A stretch of DNA of 61,268 nt. Source: Anaerovibrio lipolyticus DSM 3074 (GTDB lineage Bacteria > Bacillota > Negativicutes > Selenomonadales > Selenomonadaceae). The stretch's first letter is position 1, and every line of letters begins with the position of its first letter. Of the stretch, positions 53,408 through 61,268 are shown in pieces. The translations under genes were made by a program, and so were the position numbers. Where the stretch lies: positions 1 through 61,268 of the forward strand of contig NZ_FQYW01000019.1 of the NCBI RefSeq assembly GCF_900141865.1, given 5' to 3'. The notes beneath the pieces were generated by a model. It made no database searches and had not been told where the DNA came from. It worked only from the letters and a program-made list of their open reading frames with translations.

Positions 53408-53590
53408 AGAAAAGGCTGTTGAAGAAAGAAACTCTTCAACAGCCCCAAATGCACACAAAAACAATGTACATACAAGTCTTTTCTCATCCAGACTATACTG
53501 TCGGCCACGGAATCTCACCGTGTCATGCCAAAACGGCTCGCGGGCTATACCGCCGGTAGGGAATCACACCCTGCCCCAAAGACTGTATCT
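53408..53590 (-). promoter_or_regulatory. FMN riboswitch (RFN element) with terminator
   Basis: On the minus strand the aptamer runs from about 53590 to 53472 and contains GGGGCAGGGTGTGATTCCCT, ACCGGCGGTATAGCCCGCGA, GATTCCGTGGCCGACAGTAT and CTGGATGAGA, the conserved RFN pieces. Next, GGCTGTTGAAG (53444-53434) pairs with CTTCAACAGCC (53424-53414), then TTTTCTATTTG: a transcription terminator. FMN binding should stop transcription into ribD. Confidence 0.97.
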
Positions 53591-53620
53591 GTATTTCCAC
53601 TGATTATTGTAACACATCAC

Positions 53621-54994
53621 TTATCCCACTGCAACCTTATGGTTACTGCATTCGCCCTTCACCTTGTACATCACAAGGCCAATTGCAAAGCCCACCATGG
53701 CAGGTACCAGCCAGCCGAAGCCCTGGGCAAAGAAAGGAAGATACTCAGTTGCAAAGCCAACCATTGAGGATACGAAGGCAGAACCAGCCAATTCCTTAGG
53801 CAGTGCATTCATAAGGTCAAATACAGCCGCAATAAGGGTAAAGAAGGTAACCATGCCATATACCCACTTGGAATGGTTGAAATGACCTCCCACCAAGCCC
53901 AACAGAGTTAAGGTAATGGTCAACGGATACAGGAACATTAACACTGGAATTGCATAAACTATAATAGCTGTAAGACCAACATTGGAAATTAACAGGGAAA
54001 CTGCCCCAAAGATGCAGGCCCACGTGCGATAGCCTGGGCCACCTGGGAACATTTCACAGAAGGTCTCAGAGCAGCTGGTTACAAGACCTATAGCTGTCTT
54101 AAGGCAGGCAAATGTAGCAATACCAGCCAATACAAATACGCCAGCGGCACCAAAGTAGAAGCCAGAAATATCAGACAGAGCTACACCGCCATTTTCAGCC
54201 ATTGGGAATACTCCCATACTCATGGTACCCATGAGGATAATCATCAAATAGATAACAGACATGATGATACCGCTAAGCACACCAGCCTTAATAGTGGAAG
54301 AAGCAATAGCCTCATTGGTTCGCAGGCCAAGATTCTTCATACTGTTTACTACAATAATACCGAAAGCCAAACCAGCCATGGCATCCATGGTGTTATAACC
54401 TTCCAAAATGCCCTTGGCAAAGGCACCAGACTCATAATCTGCAGATGGTGCAATATTGGCAATGCTGTTCACCATTGGGTTAGCAAAGGCAACCAGCAGA
54501 AGGCTTCCAAGGAATACAAGGAAAATAGGTGTCAAAATCTTTCCCACCCAGGTAACAATTCCACTTGGTCTGAGAGAAAAGAACATAACAATGGCAAAGA
54601 ACACCAAAGAAAAACCAAAAAGTGCCATTTCAGGACTTACGCCGGTAATCATTGGCGCAATACCCATGGAAAATGGAACTGTGGCACAACGAGGAATTGC
54701 AAAGCAAGGACCAATTGTTAAATAAAGCATACAAGTAAAGAACATGGCATACTTTTTGTTTACTCTGGATGCCAAATCCTGCAAGCCATTACCCCCGGAC
54801 ATACCGATGGCTGCCACAGCTAAAATAGGAATACCCACACCAGTCAAAATGAAGCCGGCAATAGCTGGCCACACGTTGCTGCCTGCCGCCTGTCCCAGAT
54901 GAACAGGGAAGATAATGTTACCAGCACCAAAGAACATACCAAACAGCATACTGGCAACAAACAGATAATTTTTCCAACTCAATTTTTCATTCAC
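53621..54994 (-). CDS. brnQ: Branched-chain amino acid:cation symporter BrnQ
   Basis: 457 residues from the GTG at 54994, 7 bases after AAAGGGGC. About twelve hydrophobic helices; MLFGMFFGAGNIIFPVHLGQ and GPCFAIPRCATVPFSMGI are typical LIVCS-family motifs. It imports Leu, Ile and Val with Na+ or H+. Its stop lies 30 bases before the FMN riboswitch. Confidence 0.95.
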   Translation of the reverse strand: MNEKLSWKNYLFVASMLFGMFFGAGNIIFPVHLGQAAGSNVWPAIAGFILTGVGIPILAVAAIGMSGGNGLQDLASRVNKKYAMFFTCMLYLTIGPCFAIPRCATVPFSMGIAPMITGVSPEMALFGFSLVFFAIVMFFSLRPSGIVTWVGKILTPIFLVFLGSLLLVAFANPMVNSIANIAPSADYESGAFAKGILEGYNTMDAMAGLAFGIIVVNSMKNLGLRTNEAIASSTIKAGVLSGIIMSVIYLMIILMGTMSMGVFPMAENGGVALSDISGFYFGAAGVFVLAGIATFACLKTAIGLVTSCSETFCEMFPGGPGYRTWACIFGAVSLLISNVGLTAIIVYAIPVLMFLYPLTITLTLLGLVGGHFNHSKWVYGMVTFFTLIAAVFDLMNALPKELAGSAFVSSMVGFATEYLPFFAQGFGWLVPAMVGFAIGLVMYKVKGECSNHKVAVG

Positions 54995-55021
54995 AACAAA
55001 ACGCCCCTTTAATAGAATCAC

Positions 55022-55134
55022 AACAGGTAAAATGTTACCACTGCGCTACAGGGATGTCAAAGAAATGGAATAAAATGGACACAAAAGTGTAATGTCTATT
55101 GGTAACAGACATTTATTGCTGTCATCGATATCCT
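55022..55134 (-). promoter_or_regulatory. Intergenic region before brnQ with hairpins
   Basis: AATGTCT (55090-55096) and AGACATT (55105-55111) form a stem, as does GGTAA/TTACC near 55026-55039. One may end the upstream MFS transcript. No T-box signature is seen. Confidence 0.4.
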
Positions 55135-56328
55135 TTATTCACATGTTTTGTGCATCATAACAATGTATCCTTGCTGATACTTGTTCCAAACAAAATAACA
55201 AACCGCAGCTGCTGCAATAACCCCTGTGCAAACCACGCTGTACATAAAGGTATAGCCATAGCCAGCTGCGACTATCCCCAAAAGGCCAGCTGCCAGTCCG
55301 ACACAAATATCCAGGGACCAAAAATAGGTAGCTGTAGCCACACCGCTACGCTCCATCGGTGCACTTTGGATAGCCAATGTCTGAAAAGCCGGACTCAAAG
55401 CACCAAAGCCTATACCTAATATTGCAGCCGACACTAAAAGCCCCAGCATAGTAGAAATCTGACCAAAAAAGATCATTCCCAAGGCGAAACACAGAAAACC
55501 AGGATAGATTGTATAATCCGGTCCCTTGGTATCAAATATTTTTCCAACGATAGGCCGGGTCAGCACAATAACAGTAGCAAATACGGCAAAGAACATACTG
55601 GTCTCCTGTTGCAGACCCAAGGATTTCGCATAAAGGGGAATAAATGTCAATACACCACCGTAAGCAAAGAATACCAGGCCACCAATGGAAGACATAGCCA
55701 CAGACCTGCGTTCAATAAAATCACTGATGGAGATGCCATGGCGCTGCTTTTTAGCAGGCAAAATAACCGCATCAGGCATTCTACGATGATTTGCCACAAC
55801 AAAGGTAAATAATGCCAGCATCACCATAAAGGGAAAAAACATCTCAGCTCCCCAGCTGCCGATTATTACCAACCCCAGCAAAGGACCTACAACCATAGCC
55901 AAATTTGTGGTCAAGGCAAAATAGCCAATGCCTTCACCCTTTCGCTCCGCAGGTAGTACCATTGCGGCCATAGCAGCAGCTGCTGTAGTCGCAATAGCAA
56001 AAATCACACCATGAAGCAGGCGCAAGCTATAAAGCCCTGTAAGGGTCTGAAAAAAGTTAAACCCAAGCATAATAAGCCCAAAACAGAGTGTCGCCACCAG
56101 CATCAATGTTCGCTTATTCACGCTGTCGATAAGTTTTCCAGCCAATGGACGGCAGGCCACAGTTCCAATTTGAAAAAAAGTCATGGCCATGCCTGCTTCC
56201 AGCTCCCCACCCTGCAAATCATCCATAATAAAAATCGGCAAGGCTGCAATCATAATATACTGGCTCATAAATACCAGAAAGTTACAGCCGCCCATACTAA
56301 TAAATTCCGTTGTCCAAAGTTTATTCAT
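55135..56328 (-). CDS. MFS transporter, probable drug or metabolite exporter
   Basis: 397 residues with twelve helices. N-terminal half: FLVFMSQYIMIAALPIFIMD, a motif A-like stretch ACRPLAGKLIDSVNKR between helices 2 and 3, LRLLHGVIFAIATTAAAA. Second half: FAVFATVIVLTRPIVGKIFD. It belongs to the DHA1-like part of the MFS. The start codon overlaps the stop of a MarR repressor gene (ATGA), so the two form an operon and the substrate is likely the MarR ligand or a related compound. Confidence 0.9.
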   Translation of the reverse strand: MNKLWTTEFISMGGCNFLVFMSQYIMIAALPIFIMDDLQGGELEAGMAMTFFQIGTVACRPLAGKLIDSVNKRTLMLVATLCFGLIMLGFNFFQTLTGLYSLRLLHGVIFAIATTAAAAMAAMVLPAERKGEGIGYFALTTNLAMVVGPLLGLVIIGSWGAEMFFPFMVMLALFTFVVANHRRMPDAVILPAKKQRHGISISDFIERRSVAMSSIGGLVFFAYGGVLTFIPLYAKSLGLQQETSMFFAVFATVIVLTRPIVGKIFDTKGPDYTIYPGFLCFALGMIFFGQISTMLGLLVSAAILGIGFGALSPAFQTLAIQSAPMERSGVATATYFWSLDICVGLAAGLLGIVAAGYGYTFMYSVVCTGVIAAAAVCYFVWNKYQQGYIVMMHKTCE

Positions 56329-56747
56329 TCCCTGATCATTTCCTCTATCTTTAGTAACATTTCCTTCATATTTGCTGTATCAGCCTCACCCAGTTCCAGC
56401 TCTAATTGCCGGTTTTCCCGTTCATCTTCCGTTGCCAGTTTATCCACAAGCTGCTTGCCAGACATGGTCAACTGCAAGAGAAAGGCACGACGGTCAACTT
56501 GATTTGGCTCCCTTTTTACATAGTCCTTTTTAAGCAATCTATCCACAATCGCCTTAACCGTATTGGGATCTCGTTGCATTTGTCCAGATAATTCTTTTTG
56601 GCTGATATCCGGATGCTCAGCTAATATCTTCATCGCCACCCATTGCTCTACAGTCAGTCCGTATGGACTGAATATTTTCTCGGTATGGCGGTGAACCTTC
56701 CTGGCCGTTCGACACAACAGATAGCCCAATGTATCATCTATCTGCAT
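56325..56747 (-). CDS. MarR-family repressor of the MFS operon
   Basis: 140 residues from the ATG at 56747 with GAAGGTGA upstream. Winged helix: EQWVAMKILAEHPDISQKEL, MQRDPNTVKAIVDRLLKKDY and the basic wing REPNQVDRRAFLLQLT. MarR dimers bind palindromes in their own promoter and leave on binding small phenolic or other ligands. Two matching palindromes cover the promoter, so autoregulation is strongly suggested. Confidence 0.93.
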   Translation of the reverse strand: MQIDDTLGYLLCRTARKVHRHTEKIFSPYGLTVEQWVAMKILAEHPDISQKELSGQMQRDPNTVKAIVDRLLKKDYVKREPNQVDRRAFLLQLTMSGKQLVDKLATEDERENRQLELELGEADTANMKEMLLKIEEMIRE

Positions 56748-56802
56748 CGTGATTTCACCTTCTTTTTTATTGATAACGCCTTTATTATTCGCACAAAAAT
56801 AA

Positions 56803-56847
56803 TACGTCAACGTACTTTATATTAATACGCTAACGTATTATTGTCAA
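56803..56847 (-). promoter_or_regulatory. Promoter and twin operators of the MarR-MFS operon
   Basis: On the minus strand TTGACA (56847-56842) and TAATAT (56824-56819) are 17 bases apart, a near-perfect promoter. The palindrome AATACGTTAGCGTATT (56839-56824) fills the spacer, and TACGTTGACGTA (56814-56803) covers the probable start site. Both share TACG-nn-ACGTA-like halves. Confidence 0.85.
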
Positions 56848-56868
56848 CAAGATATTTCAATCGTTATG

Positions 56869-57555
56869 TTAATCATAAACAGCTACCACCCTGAGTACCT
56901 TTTCATTAACAGAAAATTTGACCTCCACATCCCCAAATGGCATTCCGTAAATACGAGCAGGATCGTGATGATAAGATGGTCTTGGGTCATTGGCCAATAC
57001 CTCTATCAAGGACTTATGCTGCTTTTCCGGAACCTTTGCCAGTAGTTCCGGAGGAAAATCTACCTCCAGCATTCGGTTCCAGCCGCCACTTCTGAAGCCC
57101 TCAGTAGCCTCTGGGTGACTGTCCGCATAGGGTATATAGGGTTTTATATCCAGTATTGGGGTATCATCCATAAGATCTGCACCACTAACAATAAGCACCG
57201 GACCATCATGGGGATCTACCTCCACCCCTTCCAGCTTCACTGATGATAAACCAATAGGATTAGGGCGAAATGGTGACCTGGTGGCAAACACGCCTACCCG
57301 TGTATTGCCTCCTAAAATTGGTGGTCTGACCGTTGGTGACCACCCCTCACGGACATTTTCGGAAAAGTGCCAAATAAGCCACAAATGTGAAAAGCCTTCT
57401 ATACCTCTGAGAGCATCCTCATTACGATATTCCGGCTCAAAAACAATACGTCCCTTCAGCTCCTTCACCACCCCACTCTGCCGGGGAATGCCAAACTTGG
57501 TGGGAAAATCCGTATGAATTCTTCCTATTATTTTTATTTCTATAATATCAGCCAT
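56869..57555 (-). CDS. trmO: tRNA (N6-threonylcarbamoyl-A37)-N6-methyltransferase TrmO
   Basis: 228 residues. IGRIHTDFPTKFGIPRQSG at the N terminus, then FATRSPFRPNPIGLSSVKLE, GADLMDDTPILDIKPYIPYAD: the TsaA/YaeB beta-barrel with its RSPFRPNPIG motif that binds S-adenosylmethionine. TrmO methylates t6A37 in tRNA-Thr. The C-terminal extension (DPRPSYHHDPARIYGM) is the usual TrmO tail. Monocistronic. Confidence 0.94.
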   Translation of the reverse strand: MADIIEIKIIGRIHTDFPTKFGIPRQSGVVKELKGRIVFEPEYRNEDALRGIEGFSHLWLIWHFSENVREGWSPTVRPPILGGNTRVGVFATRSPFRPNPIGLSSVKLEGVEVDPHDGPVLIVSGADLMDDTPILDIKPYIPYADSHPEATEGFRSGGWNRMLEVDFPPELLAKVPEKQHKSLIEVLANDPRPSYHHDPARIYGMPFGDVEVKFSVNEKVLRVVAVYD

Positions 57556-57656
57556 GCTTTCAAATCCTTTTCAGTTTTTACATATTATTAAACGCATTTC
57601 TATCAGTATAGCATAATACTTCAAGACTGACTCCTTACCGTACAGAACATGGCAAA

Positions 57657-57686
57657 GGATAAGGCCCTCCTCGAAAGGAAGGCCAA
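57657..57686 (-). terminator. Hairpin after the AAA ATPase gene
   Basis: GGCCTTCC (57684-57677) pairs with GGAGGGCC (57670-57663); the tail TTATCC is T-poor, so it is a weak terminator candidate. Confidence 0.45.
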
Positions 57687-57733
57687 CCCTATATAATCAC
57701 ATACATTTTTATTCTCTATGCTATGTGGGATAG

Positions 57734-59063
57734 TTAAATAAACATCACAAAATAATGTGGCAAGGTTTCCTTTACACCAGAGCGCCCATTTCTATTTGAT
57801 ATTAATTTATAGGCGACACTTGGTGAGAAGTCGTTAATAAAATTATTTAAAGAAACCGATGCTGTATTTCCAGCCTTAACCTCTATTGGAACGACTTCGC
57901 CTTCTTTTTCTATTAAGAACTCCAACTCATGGTTATCGTCTGGCTTGTAGTAATGCAAGGTATATCCTCTTTTTACTAAACACTCAGAAATGATATTTTC
58001 ATAGATTCCACCTCGGGCATTTCCCTTTATTGTATTATTCAAAATTGCTCTTTTGGTTTCAAAACCATACATACAGGTGAGCAAGCCTGTATCATTTATA
58101 TATAGCTTAAATTGTTCCTCTTTTGAGTTTGCCATGAGAGGAATATACGGTTCTGACACATTATAACAGGCATTTACCAGACATGAATCCTTCAACCACT
58201 TTATACTGCCACCATATTTTCTTCTGGTTTGTCCCTTTTCAACAGTTGCATACTGAAATTTTTTTAATTCCTTTGCAAGCTGTCTAGGCACGGCATCATA
58301 GCACATTCTGACCAATTTCTTTTCCCTGCCCTTTGCGTGCTTAGAAATATCGTCCTGGTAAAGAGCTATAATGTTTTGCTGAATATTCATAACCCGATTA
58401 AAATCCTTATACTCGGCAAAATCCGTCACAACCTCTGGCATTCCGCCCACTACCATATATTCCCTAAATAATGCTTCATACTTGTTATGAATAACTTCAG
58501 GAATTTGCTCATTATTCCCCATATAGTCCTTCAAACTGTATATGCTGTCAGAATCATATCCATATGCCCATAGGAATTCTTCAAAATCCAAAGAATACAT
58601 CATAAGCTGCGTTTCATATCCCACTGGCAGTGACATTGGTTCTTCCACTTCATCATCAGCATCCTCACCGTAGGAAAGTCCAAGCAGAGAACCGGAAGCA
58701 ATTACATCAAATCTCATATCTTCAGCCAGAAATTTAAGTGCAGTTCTCGCATTTCCGCAGCATTGTATCTCATCCAAAAAATTAATGTTTGCCCTGGAAT
58801 TAATTTGATATCAGGAATATTTGCCGTCATTCTCTTATACACTTCTTCTGAGGATAACTCTCCCTCAAAAATATGTTTTAGCGGTTTCTGCCTGTAAAAA
58901 TCAATATTTATAAATGATTCATATTCATTTTTACCAAATTCCTTAATAATAAAGGTCTTGCCTACCTGTCTAGCCCCTTTTATAAGCAAACATTTTTTTA
59001 GACCTTCCTTATGACGTTTTTTTTCCACTCCAATAATTTTGAATATATTTTTCTCTTTAACAT
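57734..59063 (-). pseudogene. AAA ATPase with DUF4143 nuclease-like C terminus, two frameshifts
   Basis: Joined frames give about 440 residues. From the ATG at 59063 (AGGGATATGG upstream) the first frame reads MLKRKIYSKLLEWKK and then breaks in an A8 tract (59013-59024 region); the second carries Walker A LIKGARQVGKTFII and breaks in a T6 tract (58776-58781) at QTLIF; the third continues DEIQCCGNARTALKFLAED, IASGSLLGLSY and a C-terminal ELEFLIEKEGEVVPIEVKAG, the PD-(D/E)XK-like DUF4143 core. One added base in each tract would restore a standard AAA_14/DUF4143 protein. Function of this family is unknown. Decay or sequencing error are both possible. Confidence 0.85.
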
Positions 59064-59167
59064 AATACCATATCCCTATGATTTCAATATTTACATGATA
59101 ACAACGGCAAAGCCCTATTCCTTACAATAAATTTTATAGCTCTTCCAAAGGAAAAGTCAACTTTTTA

Positions 59168-59278
59168 CATAAAATCGTAATATATTTTTATAAAAAATTG
59201 CATAAAATCGTAGTATCTTTCATCGAGAAAATGCATAAAATCGTAACCTATTTGCTTGGAAAACTGCATAAAATCCTT
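59168..59278 (-). repeat. Four-copy 12-bp repeat at exact 33-bp period (iteron-like)
   Basis: CATAAAATCGTA begins at 59168, 59201 and 59234, and a degenerate copy (CATAAAATCCTT) at 59267: every start is exactly 33 bases apart, about three DNA turns. The 21-base spacers differ. On the minus strand the unit is TACGATTTTATG, 105-215 bases upstream of the ATPase start. Likely a protein-binding array. Confidence 0.85.
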
Positions 59279-59301
59279 GCTAAAAAACACATTTCACGAT
59301 A

Positions 59302-59330
59302 AAGAAAAAGCCCTCCCCGCAGGGAAGGCC
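59302..59330 (-). terminator. Terminator of the disrupted chemoreceptor gene
   Basis: GCCTTCCC... on the minus strand (59329-59322) pairs with GGGAGGGC (59317-59310) with one mismatch, followed by TTTTTCTTT. Confidence 0.75.
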
Positions 59331-59372
59331 CAATCCTATAATATTTTACACACGCATATCACTCGCATTGAG

Positions 59373-60779
59373 TTACAGCTTGAACTTGCTGATTTCATTC
59401 TGCAGCTCCATTGCCATCTTGGAAAGGCTATCGGACGCATTGGAAATCTCCATTACGCTGGCACTCTGCTCCTCAGTTGCGGCAGAAACGGTCTCAGCTT
59501 CCTCAGCTGCCTTTCTGCTGGCATCACCAATGATTCTAATATGCCCCATAACTTCCTCTCCGTTGGCAGCCATGCCACTGATAGCGGAAGAAATATGCTG
59601 AACCTGACCGGAAACTGTCTCAACGATTTCAATAATCTTGCGGAAGCTCTCACCCATGCTGATAATATTCTGAGTACCAACACGAACCTCCTCACTGCCC
59701 GCCTGCATACCAGCAACAGCATTATCAGTATCCTTGCGGGTCTGCTGAATAAGATCCGCAATCTGGTTGGCTGCCTCCTGAGAGGACTCAGCCAGCTTAC
59801 GAACCTCATCTGCTACTACGGCAAAGCCCCTTCCATGCTCACCAGCACGGGCAGCCTCGATAGCTGCATTAAGGGCCAACAGGTTTGTCTGTGCAGAGAT
59901 ATTTGAAATGGTATCCACAATCTGACCAATTTCTGCAGAGCGCTCACCCAATGCAGTAACCACTTCTGTAGACTCATTGGTGCTCTGCTCGATGCGCTTA
60001 ATCTGTCCAATGGCCTGCTCCAGAGTCTTGCCTCCATCACGGGCTACCTCTGCGGCCTCACGGCCATGGGCTGCTGCTGCATCGGCTTCACCGGCAACTG
60101 TCTGAATGGTGTCGTTCAGTTCCTCTATGGCCGTTCCAGTGGAGCTAACTGCCTCCAACTGCTCATTGGTGCCTTGGGCAACATTTACGATGGAATTTGC
60201 CACCTGATTAGATGCCTGGGCTGACTGCTCAGTGGTGGCATTCAGCTCCTCAGCGGCTGCAGCCAGACTTTCAGAGGAACCGCTAACCTGCTTCATAACA
60301 TTGCTTACACCCTGACGCATTTCACGAACCGCCGCAGCCAAAGCTCCCAACTCATTATTGGAGGTAATACGGCTTGGACGATTACGGAAATCACCTGCTG
60401 CCAAAAGATGCATTTCATCCATCATAACTGCAAGAGGTGCCATGGCTTTATTTACAGTTACAAGAACTCCCAAGGAAATCAAAATTGTAAGGAGCAGGCT
60501 TATTCCAACCATGATTTTAAGTACATTGCTTACAGGGGCAAACAGCTCATCCTGATATGCTACAGTGGCCATACCCCATCCAGTGGCCTTAATTGGGTTA
60601 TAGAAGGCAATCATATCGTCGCCCTCTTTATTTGTGAACTTATAGACACCGGCATCACCGGAAAGCATTTTTTCACCCAAAGCCTTTATTTCAGGGTCAC
60701 TGTCCTCAGAAATCTTTTTCTTCATGATGGCTTCTTCGTCAGGATTTACAATATAAGTGCCCTCCTTGGAAACCAAAAG
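59373..60779 (-). pseudogene. Methyl-accepting chemotaxis protein, 5' end cut by IS3 insertion
   Basis: The surviving 468 codons begin at the IS junction with [18 protein letters not shown], the end of a dCache domain ([29 protein letters not shown]), then TM2 ([21 protein letters not shown]), HAMP ([18 protein letters not shown]) and the signalling coiled coil with [18 protein letters not shown] at the tip. A first transmembrane helix and most of the sensor are missing. The protein cannot be exported and anchored normally. Similar to the intact receptor at 5212-7188 but not a recent duplicate. Confidence 0.92.
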
Positions 60780-60806
60780 TGTAGTGACCCCATAAAGTTA
60801 GACCTT

Positions 60807-60842
60807 AACGGTAGTAGCAATTATTTGCTGCTACCGTTTTTT
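60807..60842 (+). terminator. Terminator hairpin at the IS3 end
   Basis: AACGGTAGTAGCAA (60807-60820) pairs with TTGCTGCTACCGTT (60825-60838) with one wobble, followed by TTTT on the plus strand. It would stop outside transcription from entering the element antisense to its transposase. Confidence 0.75.
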
Positions 60843-61268
60843 ATGCTGCGGCATGACGTAAACGGTAGTCGACTGGGCTGAGCCATCCCAGCTTAGCTTT
60901 GATTCTTTGTTTATTGTAGTATGTGATGTAATGTCGGATTGCTCGTTCCAGTTCGTCAAAGCTGTGATAGGTATGTCCATAATAGATTTCCTGTTTTAGT
61001 AGGCCAAAGAAATTTTCCATCACGCTATTATCCAGACAGTTTCCCTTGCGAGACATGCTTTGAAAGATACGTTCTTCTCTTAATCGGTCTATATAATTTC
61101 TCATTTGATAGGGCCAGCCCTGGTCTGAATGGAATGTCCGACGGTAAGGGCAGTCACTGGTAATGTCAATTGCTTTCTCTAAAGCAGATATAATACCTTG
61201 TGATGATGGTCGTTTCGTGATACTAAAACTAATGATTTCACGATTATAAAGGTCAAGAAACGGATCTA
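60841..61268 (-). CDS. IS3-family transposase OrfB, C-terminal part (runs off window)
   Basis: Reading in from the right edge, the frame gives about 141 residues: DPFLDLYNREIISFSITKRP with an rve-domain strand, then TFHSDQGWPYQM (second Asp of the DDE triad), CLDNSVMENFFGLLKQEIYY (the Glu in MENFFG and the K-x-E helix) and YITYYNKQRIKAKLGWLSP, the usual OrfB end. An internal ATG at 61104 is not the start. OrfB is made as an OrfAB fusion by frameshifting in this family; OrfA is outside the window. Confidence 0.93.
   Translation of the reverse strand, partial: DPFLDLYNREIISFSITKRPSSQGIISALEKAIDITSDCPYRRTFHSDQGWPYQMRNYIDRLREERIFQSMSRKGNCLDNSVMENFFGLLKQEIYYGHTYHSFDELERAIRHYITYYNKQRIKAKLGWLSPVDYRLRHAAA

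Larger units (their letters stand above)
59064..59372. other. Gene-free stretch between ATPase gene and chemoreceptor
   Basis: It carries the ATPase leader, the four-copy 33-bp array (59168-59278) and the chemoreceptor terminator. A minus-strand frame from a GTG at 59290 to 59165 (41 residues, repeating YDFM) is just the array in translation; it has no ribosome site. Confidence 0.6.
60780..61268 (-). mobile_element. IS3-family element (IS150-like), 3' end only
   Basis: The element begins at 60780 with TGTAGTGACCCCATAAAGTT, a typical IS150-group terminal repeat starting TG, right where the chemoreceptor frame is broken. It carries the C-terminal part of OrfB and continues beyond the window. 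Target duplication cannot be seen because only one end is present. Confidence 0.9.

Noticed and set aside
55022-55134. T-box leader for brnQ
   Set aside because: No specifier loop or TGGNACCGCG antiterminator bulge sequence is visible.
59168-59278. CRISPR array
   Set aside because: Repeats are only 12 bp, one is degenerate, spacing is 33 bp overall and no cas gene is in the window; phasing fits a binding array better.
59165-59290. Minus-strand 41-residue peptide with YDFM repeats
   Set aside because: It is the 33-bp array read as codons; 33 is divisible by three so the frame stays open. No ribosome site and a GTG start.
1-61268. tRNA, rRNA, SRP RNA or tmRNA genes
   Set aside because: I looked for cloverleaf arms, CCA ends and conserved rRNA cores in the intergenic regions and found none.

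Overview
The window looks like a contig from a diderm Firmicute of the class Negativicutes (Selenomonas/Anaerovibrio type; genus inferred, not proven). Two lines of evidence combine. Gene order and signals are Firmicute-like: tig, clpP, clpX, lon, ysxC; ylxM, ffh, rpsP, khpA, ylqD, rimM, trmD; strong GGAGG sites; several TTG and GTG starts; many intrinsic terminators. Yet a large autotransporter with a C-terminal beta-barrel ending in Phe needs an outer membrane. Insertion-sequence pieces lie at both edges (IS110 type left, IS3 type right), so the contig probably stops at multicopy elements.

Layout. 1-3.7 kb: IS110 transposase fragment, an orphan promoter-terminator pair, a tiny exported Ada-like cysteine protein, a zinc-ribbon membrane protein, and a scar of IS remnants that truncates comM inside its Walker A motif. 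3.8-15.2 kb: exported phosphatidylserine-decarboxylase-family protein, chemoreceptor, exported unknown protein with adenine deaminase, YfcE phosphoesterase with RdgB, DJ-1 protein, aminotransferase, and an AhbA/AhbB siroheme decarboxylase pair. 15.3-21.8 kb: protein quality control (ysxC, lon, clpX, clpP, tig). 21.9-25.6 kb: LysR regulator with a FecBCD/BtuFCD-type ABC importer. 25.7-31.0 kb: four-gene phosphorelay (HPt-REC-HD-GYP, REC, hybrid kinase with HPt, FIST protein). 31.1-37.1 kb: LytTR regulator divergent from an AgrC-like kinase and a small H-box-only membrane protein, then the autotransporter. 37.2-39.6 kb: two Rpn/PD-(D/E)XK paralogues, one lacking its catalytic core, around an XRE regulator. 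40.2-41.5 kb: OFA-family transporter behind a ZTP (pfl) riboswitch. 41.6-44.0 kb: feoA, feoB and a FeoB-associated Cys-rich peptide behind a Fur-like box. 44.2-48.6 kb: SRP/ribosome/tRNA operon and rpmB. 48.9-53.6 kb: FMN riboswitch, ribD, ribE, ribBA, ribH, hslO. 53.6-57.6 kb: brnQ, an MFS exporter with its MarR repressor, trmO. 57.7-61.3 kb: frameshifted AAA ATPase/DUF4143 gene with a four-copy 33-bp periodic array upstream, and a chemoreceptor cut by an IS3 element.

Most genes are on the minus strand. The strongest leads are: (1) an apparent split histidine kinase, where the protein with the ATPase domain lacks the usual phospho-accepting His and the overlapping small protein has a canonical H-box but no ATPase; (2) the exact 33-bp repeat array before the ATPase gene; (3) a ZTP riboswitch on a putative formate-type transporter; (4) direct repeats upstream of the autotransporter that could be the target of the adjacent LytTR regulator; (5) a long imperfect inverted repeat (MITE-like or structured RNA) downstream of the transporter.
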